DNA from: Thalassospira marina
GTDB taxonomy: Bacteria; Pseudomonadota; Alphaproteobacteria; Rhodospirillales; Thalassospiraceae
Direction: 5' to 3'
NCBI RefSeq assembly: GCF_002844375.1
Contig: NZ_CP024199.1
Span: 260,001-324,000, forward strand
Length of the DNA stretch: 64,000 bases
The translations under genes and the position numbers were made by a program. The notes beneath the pieces are model-generated. The model saw only the letters and a list, made by a program, of their open reading frames with translations, did not search any database and was not told the DNA's origin. Of the stretch, positions 56,301-64,000 are shown piece by piece; positions within the stretch are counted from its first letter, which is position 1; each line of letters begins with the position of its first letter.

Positions 56301-57066
56301 GATAATTGGCCCCCGAGACCGGATTGAACGGCCCAAGGCGGACTTTGCCCGGGTCCCAGGGCTTTTGCCAGGGGGCGGTGCCGGCTTCGATATGGGTGAG
56401 CAATTCTTCGACCACCTGGTCGCGATAGGATTTTTTCTCGCTCATTTGCGTGTCCTTTCGGAACTGAGCCTGGTCATTTTCGGGGAAGGTTTGTTGCAGC
56501 CGGGTGCCGTTCCGAATGCCGGTGGCAACGGATTGGGCGGTTTGACGCAGTTCGGGGAGGGTGAGCGGGCTTTGGATCAGGCCCGCTGTGCGCAAGGCAC
56601 GCGCAAACACCGCACGGGTTTTGTCCCACGCACGGCTGGTAAAACTGCGTTCATCTTCGGCAACGAAGGCGAACACTTCCTCGGCTTTGAAAAGTTCGGG
56701 CTGATCGGCGTAATCGCGATCAACCCGGTCCCAGAAGGGTTTTAGCGATGGTTCCTGTCGTGTTTCGAGAACACGATGGAGCAGATCGCGTTTGTCATCC
56801 GGCGCAAAGGTATTAAGCCCGTAATGCCCGAGCAGTTCGTGGCGGATGACGGTGCGGGCTTCCTGCGCACTATGTAGATTTCGGCTGGCAAGGGTAAATA
56901 GTCCCCTTGCGGGGTGGTAACTTCCCTGTATGCCCTGGCCTTTGGCGTCTGGTCCATAAAGGTCCTCCGGGTCCTGCGCGACACGCACTGTCACGGGTAT
57001 ATTGCCACGATATTCCTTTAAGAAATCGTTTGCGATCTTCTCGGTTTCTTCAATGGAAAGGCTCAT
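53380..57066 (-). CDS. giant polyvalent protein: zincin, ArdC antirestriction, repeats, TOPRIM
   Basis: A 1228-residue multidomain protein. Residues 1-207 contain a first zincin motif (IRHELLGHYGLN). From residue 208 (MSEKKSYRDQVVEELLTHIE) an ArdC-type antirestriction region follows: the ssDNA-binding N-domain (GANYRGINALWLE) and a metalloprotease-like HELGHATGH. Two copies of an approximately 130-residue unit come next, each with MLHAGRLE/MLHAARLD and LLS(V/A)MYDAHPDQD. Then a DUF5710-like segment (YLNVSYSEKNDAKALGAKWD) and a C-terminal TOPRIM/primase-like domain (ILIAEGFATGKSLNMATGY, LIIAADDDHG). Likely injected or early-expressed to protect the incoming strand from restriction. An internal ATG at 56445 with AAAGGA 7 nt upstream could start ArdC separately. 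Confidence 0.9.
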   Translation of the reverse strand: MSLSIEETEKIANDFLKEYRGNIPVTVRVAQDPEDLYGPDAKGQGIQGSYHPARGLFTLASRNLHSAQEARTVIRHELLGHYGLNTFAPDDKRDLLHRVLETRQEPSLKPFWDRVDRDYADQPELFKAEEVFAFVAEDERSFTSRAWDKTRAVFARALRTAGLIQSPLTLPELRQTAQSVATGIRNGTRLQQTFPENDQAQFRKDTQMSEKKSYRDQVVEELLTHIEAGTAPWQKPWDPGKVRLGPFNPVSGANYRGINALWLETRGHEDPRWMTYRQATAQNAQVRKGEKGTRIEYWKWTDKQSVLDADGKPVLGEDGRVKTREVRLDRPQVFHAVVFNAEQIDGLAPFIAPEPTFSPVERAEELLKQGEVPILHDQKDRAFYRPMSDEIHLPPQNAFHSQYDYYATALHELGHATGHQNRMAREFGPFGSEVYAREELRAEIASYMLTTELGLGHYPERHAAYVGSWMRAIKEDRNVLFTAARDAEQIRSWVSQPELREQLKPVLAQEKQQEATKMVRKNRIVPEQREDMPGWNEKDVRENWMLHAGRLENMVNIDIERMVEAKNAFDQIDIAGQGSDDPAIRAQATKHQQETFARMDKLGNFTTSYAELLSVMYDAHPDQDHFKPFRPDWFIPAEEREHKLAKSLGTDPARGVADRVFERQAENTAVKIKEDWMLHAARLDGLPDGEARALNDAKNSFKRIDVWWQYSDDPDKKDRSFNQERETFTTMADLAGRSAKHAELLSAMYDAHPDQDYFKPLRPQWFVPEAQRTSELVKSLGADPGQKMAERFIAEQKQARQESRAEELTAQPARTPQLQENMAAHDSPENNPGTPSKRHYLNVSYSEKNDAKALGAKWDRRAKSWYVQDDADLKPFARWNEQTLEKPQSRMRPEEEFALACRENGLVIEGLPTMDGKWHRVSVESDRKGQKSGSYRGFIEGIPAGNIVNYKSGNEPVKWVSSAAERNPAEIERSKAEAAARKAQMEENLKAQYKQVAKRAYAMVQGADTASGDHVYLQRKQVGGETLKQDIHNNLLMPMTTAKGFIENVQVITPDGSKRFLKDGRKTGLMHMIPGSKKGPILIAEGFATGKSLNMATGYQTAIAMDSGNLAPVAEALQKAFPNRPLIIAADDDHGVEARQGINPGLKGAERAAARVEAAVIKPPLSPAEKQAGLTDYNDLHVARGIDSLAKTVKQQIKELGLTQKLQKARTLPAPKQQQRSQRQQVAI

Positions 57067-57317
57067 GAGGCAGCATCCTCGCCGCTATCCTCATCAGCGG
57101 TCGGATCAAGCCCGTCAAAATGGCTGTCAAGCGCGTCCTGGTCGGACAGGGCGGTTTCACGAAACGCGCCCATATCGTCGGCCACATCGGGATCAACATG
57201 GAGCGGACCCTCTTCACCGGCACGGTTCACCCCTTCGGTTGCCAGCTTGAAATAGTCGCTTTCTGAAAGATGGGCGTTGGCGGTTTCAACAGGACGGATT
57301 TTGGGAATGTCAGACAT
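57063..57317 (-). CDS. small acidic protein of the transfer operon
   Basis: An 84-residue, strongly acidic product (tail TADEDSGEDAAS), with no Cys or membrane segment. It overlaps both neighbours: by 4 bp with the polyvalent gene and by 8 bp with virD4, so translation is coupled. Function unknown; acidic DNA-mimic or coupling-protein adaptor roles are conceivable but unproven. Confidence 0.65.
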   Translation of the reverse strand: MSDIPKIRPVETANAHLSESDYFKLATEGVNRAGEEGPLHVDPDVADDMGAFRETALSDQDALDSHFDGLDPTADEDSGEDAAS

Positions 57318-59190
57318 AGGTGGTCTCCTGCGAGCTGTTGGGGGAGGGAAGGGATTGCGTCATTTTTGGCGGCCGGACCCGGCTGCGGCTGCGCAAAACC
57401 GGGTCAAGGAAATAGAGCTTCTGGCGGCCCCAGATCGGCGGGCGACCGCCGACAAAAATCAGGGTGTCGCCGGGCTTGGGTTTCTTTTTGCCGTCGGGAT
57501 CCACATCGATCATGGGCAGGCGCATGATTTCATCGGCGGTCAGAAGATCGCGCGAGACTTCATGGAGGTTTTCCGATTGTGATCCCGGGGTGCCGAACTT
57601 GCCCGAGCGCGAATGCTTGCGCTGGACAATGGTCTGCTTGCCCGCCAGCTTGGAAAGCAGCTCTGCGGTCGGCAGTTTGTTGGGGGTGAAGGCAATGCGG
57701 ACATGGCAGTTGGCAAAGATGGATTCATCCTTGCCGTATTTTTTATAAAGCTGCTCGATATTCTGGATGATGATGTAGGCCTTGATGCCGTAGCCAGCCA
57801 TGAAGGCCAGGGCCTCTTCAAAGACTTCGAGTTTGCCAAGGGCGGGAAACTCGTCGAGCATTAGCAACAGCCGGTGTTTATAGCCCTGCTTTTGCTCGCC
57901 ATCGCCAAACTCCATTTTTTCGGTGAGACGGCGGAGAAACAGGTTCATCATGATGCGGATCAGCGGGATCAACCGGTCCTTGTCCGCTGGCGAAAACACC
58001 AGATAGAGCATGGTGGGTTTTTCGCCATTCATCAGATCATTCAGGCGGAAATCACTGACAGCGGTATTTTCGGCAATGATGGGATCGGCATAGAGCGTTA
58101 ACTGGGTTTTGGCATTGGAATGCACGCCCGAGCGTTCCTGCGGTGCCTTGATTGCCATGCCGTTGGCGCCGCGTTTAACCTCCTTGTTTACATGGGCATG
58201 GCCATGCTCATAGGTGGCCATTGTTTGCAGGATGGCGACAAAGTTGTCCTCGGTATCCATGTCATCGCCATTGCCGGAAGCACGCGGTGTTGGCGTTTCC
58301 TCGTCGCCTTCAATCGCCTCGTCGGGCGGGGTGACCGTGCTGATGCCTGAAAGGAAGATATTCACATCATCAAAATTGGCGATGCGGCCTTCTTCCTTCT
58401 GCACCTTGTAAATGACATGGAGCAAGACGACAGACAGCCAGCCCCAGCCTTCTTCCCGCCAGTAATTGCCGGCAATGCCCTTGCCATCGGGATCGACCAC
58501 CATATTGGCGATGTTCTGGCAATCGGCGATGTCACGGCGGGTATTGATGCGGATTTCGGCGAGCGGGTTAAAGCGTACCGTTTCATCATTGTTGGGATTG
58601 CTGGGATCAAAACGCAGCACGGTTTTGCCCTGATCGCGGTTCCAGCCAGCGGTTTTGGCGTAATTCTCGCCCTTGATGTCGAGCACAAGGCCGCTTTCCG
58701 GCCAGGAGAGCAGGGTTGGTAAAATGATGCTGACCCCTTTACCACTGCGGGTCGGGGCAAAGGCCATCACATGTTCGGGGCCGTGATGGCGCAATTCGCG
58801 TACTTTGCCAAAGGCCCGGGGAAAGCCGCCAATCACCACCCCTTTGCGGGTGAGCAGGCGGGACTTTTTGATATCCCGCCAATTGGCCCAGCGGGCTGAG
58901 CCATGCAGTTCCCTGCCTTTGCGATTGCCCGAAACCGTATCGTTGCGCGCCCGGGCCGAGAAGATGGCCAGTACAATCAAAACCAGCATCCCGGAGCCGA
59001 GAATGACCAGGGCGGGATATTGCATGTTATCGGGCAGCCCGGCGGGGTGAATGGCAGCGGCATACAGCCATTGCCACCATTCAAGGCTGCGCGGATCAAA
59101 CCCGACACTGAAATGCCAGTCGGCGATCACGCCGGCCAACATGCCCAAGGTGATGAGGAACATGGCAAAATGATAAAGCCGGGCCGTCAT
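57310..59190 (-). CDS. virD4: type IV coupling protein VirD4/TraG
   Basis: A 626-residue coupling protein that links the relaxosome to the secretion channel. Two N-terminal membrane segments (about residues 5-30 and 60-80) precede the motor domain with ELHGSARWANWRDIKKS, Walker A FAPTRSGKGVS, LVLDIKGENYAKTAGW and Walker B LLMLDEFPALGKL. The ending is specific for VirD4/TraG proteins of plasmid conjugation. It overlaps virB11 by ATGA. Confidence 0.95.
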   Translation of the reverse strand: MTARLYHFAMFLITLGMLAGVIADWHFSVGFDPRSLEWWQWLYAAAIHPAGLPDNMQYPALVILGSGMLVLIVLAIFSARARNDTVSGNRKGRELHGSARWANWRDIKKSRLLTRKGVVIGGFPRAFGKVRELRHHGPEHVMAFAPTRSGKGVSIILPTLLSWPESGLVLDIKGENYAKTAGWNRDQGKTVLRFDPSNPNNDETVRFNPLAEIRINTRRDIADCQNIANMVVDPDGKGIAGNYWREEGWGWLSVVLLHVIYKVQKEEGRIANFDDVNIFLSGISTVTPPDEAIEGDEETPTPRASGNGDDMDTEDNFVAILQTMATYEHGHAHVNKEVKRGANGMAIKAPQERSGVHSNAKTQLTLYADPIIAENTAVSDFRLNDLMNGEKPTMLYLVFSPADKDRLIPLIRIMMNLFLRRLTEKMEFGDGEQKQGYKHRLLLMLDEFPALGKLEVFEEALAFMAGYGIKAYIIIQNIEQLYKKYGKDESIFANCHVRIAFTPNKLPTAELLSKLAGKQTIVQRKHSRSGKFGTPGSQSENLHEVSRDLLTADEIMRLPMIDVDPDGKKKPKPGDTLIFVGGRPPIWGRQKLYFLDPVLRSRSRVRPPKMTQSLPSPNSSQETTYV

Positions 59191-60194
59191 GCCGCCCTCC
59201 CGTCTTTGAGGATGTAATGGTCATTGGCGGGCTGCCAGAGATCGGTAATCCGGCGAAAGCCGTCCGGCCCGCGTTTGATCTGCACGACAAGATCGATCAT
59301 CTCGGTCAAAAACTCCGGGATGCGGTCCATCTTCATGCCTGCCCAGGCAATGTTCTGGTCGAACTTGCGATGAATGGCCTGTTTGGGGCTGGTGGCATGG
59401 ATGGTGAAGGTGACACCGGTTGTGCCGGCATTAAGGGTGCCAAGGGCGGCAAAGGCGTTTTTGGTGGAAATCTCGCCAAACAGCACCCGGTCAGGCGTGA
59501 TGCGATTGACGTGATCAAACAGAACCCGCCAATCGACCATGCCGGTGGTGACAGAGCTTTCGCGCGCCGCCAGCAAGCCATTGCCATCCCAGAAGGGATC
59601 CAGGGCCAGCTCCATAGTGTCTTCCAGAGCAATGACGCGAATGTCATCGGCGAGTGTTGAGAGCAGAAGATTGAGCAGGGTGGTTTTGCCGGTATTGGTC
59701 CCGCCCGAGATCATGATGTTTTTGGCCCCCAGCATGGCCTCGGTCAGCACATCGCGGATCTCGCTTTCACAGGCGATGCGATGCAGGGGCAGGGTTTCTT
59801 CAAGCGGGGTGCCGGCATTCTTGCTGGCCGGCGGGACAATCTGGTCCCAGCCCGGGGTGAAGGGATGTTTGCAGCGAATGGCAAGGCTCAGCCCGGTGCG
59901 GACCGAGGGTCCGACCAGGCATTCAAAGCGATGGCCTTCTTCAAGGGCCGTCGAGAGAATGGGATGGGTATCGCCATCAAAGGGCAGCCCGCGCTGGTTG
60001 CCAAGACTGCGACAGATCCGTTCGATCCGGGCGAGGCTGAGATCGGCATCGACAATGCGCATTTTGCCCTCGCCGCGCCGGTCTACAATAATCTCGCCCG
60101 GGCGGTTAAGCCGCACTTCGACGGTTTTGGGATCGTCGTAATAGCGTGCCAGCGGGGCCATGATATTTTTATAAAGCGGGTTGATGGCGTTCAT
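59187..60194 (-). CDS. virB11: type IV secretion ATPase VirB11
   Basis: A 335-residue hexameric traffic ATPase. Seen: N-terminal VEVRLNRPGEIIVDRRGEG, Walker A ISGGTNTGKTTLLN, the Asp box ALEDTMEL, Walker B region RVLFGEISTKNAFAALG and His box TFTIHATSPKQA. The Walker B strand has GEIS rather than the usual GEIRG. The ATG at 60194 overlaps the stop of the upstream gene; the frame is open to 60221. It powers substrate transfer together with VirB4 and VirD4. Confidence 0.95.
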   Translation of the reverse strand: MNAINPLYKNIMAPLARYYDDPKTVEVRLNRPGEIIVDRRGEGKMRIVDADLSLARIERICRSLGNQRGLPFDGDTHPILSTALEEGHRFECLVGPSVRTGLSLAIRCKHPFTPGWDQIVPPASKNAGTPLEETLPLHRIACESEIRDVLTEAMLGAKNIMISGGTNTGKTTLLNLLLSTLADDIRVIALEDTMELALDPFWDGNGLLAARESSVTTGMVDWRVLFDHVNRITPDRVLFGEISTKNAFAALGTLNAGTTGVTFTIHATSPKQAIHRKFDQNIAWAGMKMDRIPEFLTEMIDLVVQIKRGPDGFRRITDLWQPANDHYILKDGRAA

Positions 60195-62191
60195 AGTGGC
60201 CACCCCCAATTGACAATGCACTGGCTGCGGATGGCTGTCGTCAGGACAGGATAGGCTGGACCAAAGGACCTAAACTGTATTGCCTGACCCCCGTTTTGGG
60301 TGCGGTAGTTCTGGATTGAAGGTGCTGAGGCTGTGGCGCGGCAGCTCTTGCTGACCGGTTCGCCAATCACTTCGCCATCTTCGCGAACGATGCTTTTCGT
60401 ACCAATTGCATCAGTAAACGCGCAATGATTGGCGGTGCTCTTAGTGCCGCTGAAATCATTGTCGCCTGATGAATAATTGTAGCTCAGGCTAGTTGTGCCG
60501 CAGACATTTCCAGCCGTACTGTAGTTGGAGCTGTTCAGGGCATATGTTGCGTAGGTGTCCAGTCCCCAGGTGATCTGTACCGAGCAGACATCGCCGACAC
60601 TGATCGGATCAGCTTCACCAGCCACCAGACTGTATTTGGTGCCATCCGGGCGGGTATAGTTTTTGACCAGATTCTGGCCCTGGAATTTGGTGCAGTCTTC
60701 ATAGCTGATGTCGTTGGTCGGAGCCGTACTTTCCCCATCATAGCTATAGGGCGTCTGGGCCGTTCCGGGCAGAACTTCGCTGGTCTTGATGTTGTAGCGC
60801 CCTTGCGGCGTACCATCGATATAGACGGTGGACAGGGCATAGGCGAAAAGCTGGTCATCATGGGGCTGCCAGCCGGTAATCTCGATCTGGTGGGTATAAA
60901 CCTGATCGCTTTTCTGACAATCGGTGATGAATTCCTGCTTGTCGTCATAGAAGTAGTAATAGCGCTCGCTGCCATAACTCTGGCCGGCACTGAGGCTGTG
61001 TGTCCAATAGGCCGGATCCTCGCAGCCTTCGGTGGTGGCGATAACGTCCATGCTGGTGGTGTCGGGCGTGCAGGCGGTGCGGAACTGTTCGAGACCATTG
61101 ACCAGAATGCGCACCCGGCTTTGCAGGGTGACGGATTTGTCCTTGCTGTTGATCAGCGGCGTGCAGACATAATCGCCACCATCGGTTTTATAGACGGTTT
61201 CATGGGCAAATTCGGTACCGCTATCGGTGCAGGCGGTGCTGTAGGAAACGCCGTTCAGTTCATAGACATATTTGTGACGCTGATAGGAAACACCGGCGTC
61301 AAAATCATCGCGAATGTCGCAGCCCTCAGACGTTGCCGTCATCGGCGCCGGGGCGATTTCTTCGGACGGGCTGCAATCACGGACTTCGACCTTGCGGCCG
61401 CTCTGGTTGGAATAAACCAGTTTGGCATTGGTGATGACGTCACCGGCATCGTAATCGAGCGTGACGCGGCAGGCTTCGCTGTCTTCAACAATGTCAAAGC
61501 GGGCTTCGGGATCGGGCTGACACTCGCCATGTTCGACGCGATTGCCCGAGCCATCGGTGTAATAATAGATGAAGGAAGCTGTGGCCGTGCGAGCGTCCAT
61601 ATCCTCGATATAGGAACAGGCACTATAGCTTTTATTGATTTTGTAGCGTTCTTCGCCATCGGCACAGGTGCCGTAAGAGGTTTCGCCGTCCGTTGTGGTG
61701 GCCATACGGGTTTGCTGGATCGCCTGGAGCTGATCGAGATCGATCCGCATCTTGCAGCCTTCCGCCGTGATGCGGGTGGAGGTTTGCGGCGTATCATCAA
61801 GTTCCAGCGCACCGGGGGTGGTGTAAGATCCGGCATCCGGGTTGCTCGCCGCATTCGAGGCGACTGCGCCATCCGAGGCACCCACCCCAGCTTCCTCGAC
61901 TTCCTTTTTACTTGCCGTTTCCTCATCCCCGGCCACAGCCAGGCGCTTGAGGGCTGCAATCAGTTCGCTCTGATCGCCCTCAATCGTGATGGGTGCGGCT
62001 GGATCGAGTTTGGGGTCATTTTCGAGCGCGAACTGGGCGACAAAATCATCGGAATTCAGCGCTTCGGCCCGGCCATCCTTTTCGACACCGGAAAGCACAA
62101 GCTGGCCAACTTTCTGTTCTTCGACCTTCACATAACGGGCATAGGCTTTGGCCGTGACCCCTTCGGTCAGCTTGCTATCGGCCCCGGGCAC
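60191..62191 (-). CDS. large secreted-type cysteine-repeat protein (5' end broken)
   Basis: The 666-residue open frame carries about six repeats in which two Cys bracket 28-35 residues with a D-Y/F-D-A-G-like and V-Y-x-x-N-G core (CRVTLDYDAG..., CDIRDDFDAGVSYQRHKYVY), each followed by a spacer of about 20 residues. The pattern suggests disulphide-stapled beta repeats outside the cytoplasm. No family is recognised. Its natural start with signal peptide appears to lie at 62456, in another frame, so the frame as it stands begins at a GTG without ribosome binding site. It sits between virB10 and virB11, overlapping both, and may be a surface or pilus-associated component unique to this conjugation system. 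Confidence 0.7.
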   Translation of the reverse strand: MPGADSKLTEGVTAKAYARYVKVEEQKVGQLVLSGVEKDGRAEALNSDDFVAQFALENDPKLDPAAPITIEGDQSELIAALKRLAVAGDEETASKKEVEEAGVGASDGAVASNAASNPDAGSYTTPGALELDDTPQTSTRITAEGCKMRIDLDQLQAIQQTRMATTTDGETSYGTCADGEERYKINKSYSACSYIEDMDARTATASFIYYYTDGSGNRVEHGECQPDPEARFDIVEDSEACRVTLDYDAGDVITNAKLVYSNQSGRKVEVRDCSPSEEIAPAPMTATSEGCDIRDDFDAGVSYQRHKYVYELNGVSYSTACTDSGTEFAHETVYKTDGGDYVCTPLINSKDKSVTLQSRVRILVNGLEQFRTACTPDTTSMDVIATTEGCEDPAYWTHSLSAGQSYGSERYYYFYDDKQEFITDCQKSDQVYTHQIEITGWQPHDDQLFAYALSTVYIDGTPQGRYNIKTSEVLPGTAQTPYSYDGESTAPTNDISYEDCTKFQGQNLVKNYTRPDGTKYSLVAGEADPISVGDVCSVQITWGLDTYATYALNSSNYSTAGNVCGTTSLSYNYSSGDNDFSGTKSTANHCAFTDAIGTKSIVREDGEVIGEPVSKSCRATASAPSIQNYRTQNGGQAIQFRSFGPAYPVLTTAIRSQCIVNWGWPL

Positions 62192-62456
62192 ATCGACCAG
62201 CCCCAGATCAAGGGCAATCGGGGTGTTTTCAGGAAGCTCGGTAGTGCTTTGCTCCGCGTGATGATTTTGACCTTTTTGACCATGTCGGCCATGTTGGGAT
62301 CATCACTCGATACATTCCCGTTTGACCCTGATGGGGTTTGCGTCACGGCAGCGCGGCCGTTGCAAGATCTTCATCGGGGCTTTGGGCGGAAGCGGGCAGG
62401 CTGGTTACGGCCAGCCCGGCGCAAATGAATAACAGAACAGGCAAAATGGGTTTCAT
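62192..62456 (-). pseudogene. detached 5' part of the cysteine-repeat gene
   Basis: ATG at 62456 overlaps the virB10 stop (ATGA) and begins a perfect signal peptide (KPILPVLLFICAGLAVTS, cleavage after LPASA) but hits TGA after 37 residues. The next frame continues coherently (VTQTPSGSNGNVSSDDPNMA, DMVKKVKIITRSK), and the third frame then leads into the 666-residue protein (TTELPENTPIALDLGLVDVP). Two successive -1 shifts within about 170 bp would join all parts. Either the gene is decayed, or the sequence has two errors; programmed shifting is less likely. Confidence 0.65.
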
Positions 62457-64000
62457 GACTTATTCCACCTTGGCGATATACCATCCATCGAGGGGCGGAT
62501 CTGAAAGCGCGTCCCCTGGGGAATGGTGATGATGGGTTTAAGAGAGAGGGTTTCTTCGAGGATGTTGGCGGTGATCTCGCCAAATTTGTTGGACAGTTCC
62601 TCGGCGGCTTTTTCCGAGGCGGCAGTCGCGACCTGGCCGTCATTGCTTTCGGATTTGGTCGAGGCGGCGGCATAGCGCACCGCTGTCGAAATGCCGGTCA
62701 GAAGAAACGCATTGCCATAGCGTTCCATAAAGCGCCGGTCCACTTCGCCCGATGCGCCCAACTGGCCTTGCGCATTGGCAACAAGGGATTTGATATTGCG
62801 GATTTCAGCACGGTGCCCGGCAATCAGCACCCGCTCGCACTGCATGGCGAGACGGGAACTGCCCATATCCTCGGGCGGCATATAATTGCAGATCAGGCGC
62901 GAGCCTTTGGGCAACAGCGCCAGGCGACTGTGATAGCCAAAAACATCCCGCGTGGTTTGCACAACCACCGTGCCGGTATCCTCGCCGCCGACCTGGCTGT
63001 TGATCCCGGTTTCAAGCTGGACCGGGATATAACGATCCGCGGTCAAAATACGCGAGTTATCGACCGGCAGGCTGGAGGTGCGGCGCGGGCCTTCATAATC
63101 GCCTTCGATCTCCATCTTTTTGGCATCGAGGATATGTTCCGGGCGGGCGGCTTCATCCATTTTGGAGAGATCAGGCACGGCAAGGTTGCTGGTATCGGTA
63201 GAGCCGTTTGCGCTGTCTGCCCCCGCAGAAACACCGTTATTGTTGATCGCAGTTGCTGGTGAATGGCTCGAACCGTTGTTAGCCGGTTGGGTCACGGTAC
63301 CGGTTGGTTGACCGTTGGCAGTTGCCGCTTTTGTGCCGTTTACCGTTGCAGCGCCCCCATTTGCGGGATTGGTCTGGGGCTGAGTCTGCGTCTGGCCAGC
63401 TTGCTCGGGCTTGCCGGGAATGCCGCCTGGCTGATCTAGCGACATCGGAATGTCACCAGCTTGTACATTGGGAGCCTGTTCACCTGTCGTCCCCATACCC
63501 GGCTCCAGCCGGACGGCTGTGCCAGATGCATCGCGCGTAGCTGGTGTGTTGGGGATAGCGCCATTGCTGCCGACCGGCACCATTCCGTCCGTGCTAAGCG
63601 GCTGACCTGAAGGTGATGACGGCAGGGAAGAAGGGCCGGGTGCCGAAAGGCCAGAAGTTTGCCCGGAAGCGGATGGACCCGCAGAGGCCGTGCTTTTGCC
63701 AGTTTTGGACAGATCCATGTCTGGTACAAAAACCGACAGGCTCTCGTCTTGCTGCGGTGTAACGCCCAGCCCGGGTGTGAGCGAGACCCGCTGTGCCGGG
63801 CGGCCCGGGGCAGCCGGGGGCTGGCTGTAACCCGCAACCTGCCAGTTGGCCGGCACCGCTTGCGCCCAGGCAGCCTCAAGGGCCAGCCGGTAAGGATCGG
63901 GTTTTGGCGGCGGAGCCGGTTGCACGACCGGAGCCGGAGGCGGCGGGGGAGGTGGTGCCGGACGCTCGATATAAACCTTCTTTGTCACCACGACCGGCGG
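62453..64000 (-). CDS. virB10: type IV secretion protein VirB10 (partial)
   Basis: The C-terminal about 512 residues of VirB10/TrbI, which spans from inner to outer membrane and opens the channel; the N-terminus and its membrane segment lie beyond the window. Seen: a proline-rich stretch (PAPPPPPPPAP), an unusually long Gly/Ser/Asn/Gln-rich low-complexity region of about 200 residues, and the conserved beta-barrel domain (LPVDNSRILTADRYIPVQLE, TTRDVFGYHSRLALLPKGSR, the antenna region GNAFLLTGISTAVRYAAAS, and IPQGTRFQIRPSMDG). It overlaps the next gene by ATGA. Confidence 0.94.
   Translation of the reverse strand, partial: PPVVVTKKVYIERPAPPPPPPPAPVVQPAPPPKPDPYRLALEAAWAQAVPANWQVAGYSQPPAAPGRPAQRVSLTPGLGVTPQQDESLSVFVPDMDLSKTGKSTASAGPSASGQTSGLSAPGPSSLPSSPSGQPLSTDGMVPVGSNGAIPNTPATRDASGTAVRLEPGMGTTGEQAPNVQAGDIPMSLDQPGGIPGKPEQAGQTQTQPQTNPANGGAATVNGTKAATANGQPTGTVTQPANNGSSHSPATAINNNGVSAGADSANGSTDTSNLAVPDLSKMDEAARPEHILDAKKMEIEGDYEGPRRTSSLPVDNSRILTADRYIPVQLETGINSQVGGEDTGTVVVQTTRDVFGYHSRLALLPKGSRLICNYMPPEDMGSSRLAMQCERVLIAGHRAEIRNIKSLVANAQGQLGASGEVDRRFMERYGNAFLLTGISTAVRYAAASTKSESNDGQVATAASEKAAEELSNKFGEITANILEETLSLKPIITIPQGTRFQIRPSMDGISPRWNKS

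Noticed and set aside
60803..62428. 541-codon open frame on the plus strand
   Set aside because: It lies opposite the cysteine-repeat gene, has Phe/Gly/Ile-rich nonsense composition and no start signal. The minus strand fits the operon, overlaps and repeat pattern.

Overview
The window looks like alphaproteobacterial DNA, probably a marine Rhodospirillales (Thalassospira-like) strain. This is inferred from the initiator tRNA placed as at the end of an alphaproteobacterial rRNA operon, a RepC-type replication protein, TAXI-TRAP transport, a SecD-SecF fusion and B12-controlled isozymes. The taxon is an inference; no taxonomic marker gene is present.

Left part (1-14.9 kb): tRNA-fMet, a terminator, a RepC-like replication initiator overlapping an HD-domain hydrolase gene, then a catabolic cluster on the minus strand (TAXI binding protein, fused TRAP permease, alpha/beta hydrolase, PrpF-type isomerase) with a divergent LysR regulator. 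A Na/Pi-type transporter, a 47-residue membrane peptide, an AraC regulator, an HPP-CBS membrane protein and a MscS-type channel follow.

Middle part (15-33.6 kb): a secDF fusion, then a B12-dependent switch block. Two closely similar cobalamin riboswitches stand in front of the B12-independent methionine synthase metE (with an overlapping thioesterase gene) and of a ribonucleotide reductase nrdA-nrdB. NrdB has Phe where the radical Tyr is expected, the hallmark of class Ic (Mn/Fe) enzymes. This block is flanked by 487-bp direct repeats (about 97% identical by eye) that carry an intact and a frameshifted copy of one small gene. Next come a Tat-exported DJ-1/PfpI protein, a DUF2946-like protein with a TonB-dependent receptor, an unrecognised gene and a ParD/ParE-type toxin-antitoxin pair framed by two matching palindromes.

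Right part (33.6-64 kb): a mobile, conjugative region. It starts with a large serine recombinase whose upstream side carries nine TTGCA boxes at exact 10-bp spacing. A tight four-gene operon follows: OLD-type ATPase/TOPRIM nuclease, UvrD-like helicase (together Gabija-like), then an Mre11-like nuclease and a Rad50/YhaN-like ATPase. This is the best candidate for a novel compound defence system. A decayed IS66 transposase and two orphan genes behind tandem TTTACGTAAA sites separate it from conjugation genes on the minus strand: MobP-type relaxase, MobC, two unknowns, a very large ArdC/TOPRIM polyvalent protein, a small acidic protein, VirD4, VirB11, a cysteine-repeat secreted protein with a broken 5' end, and VirB10 running off the window.
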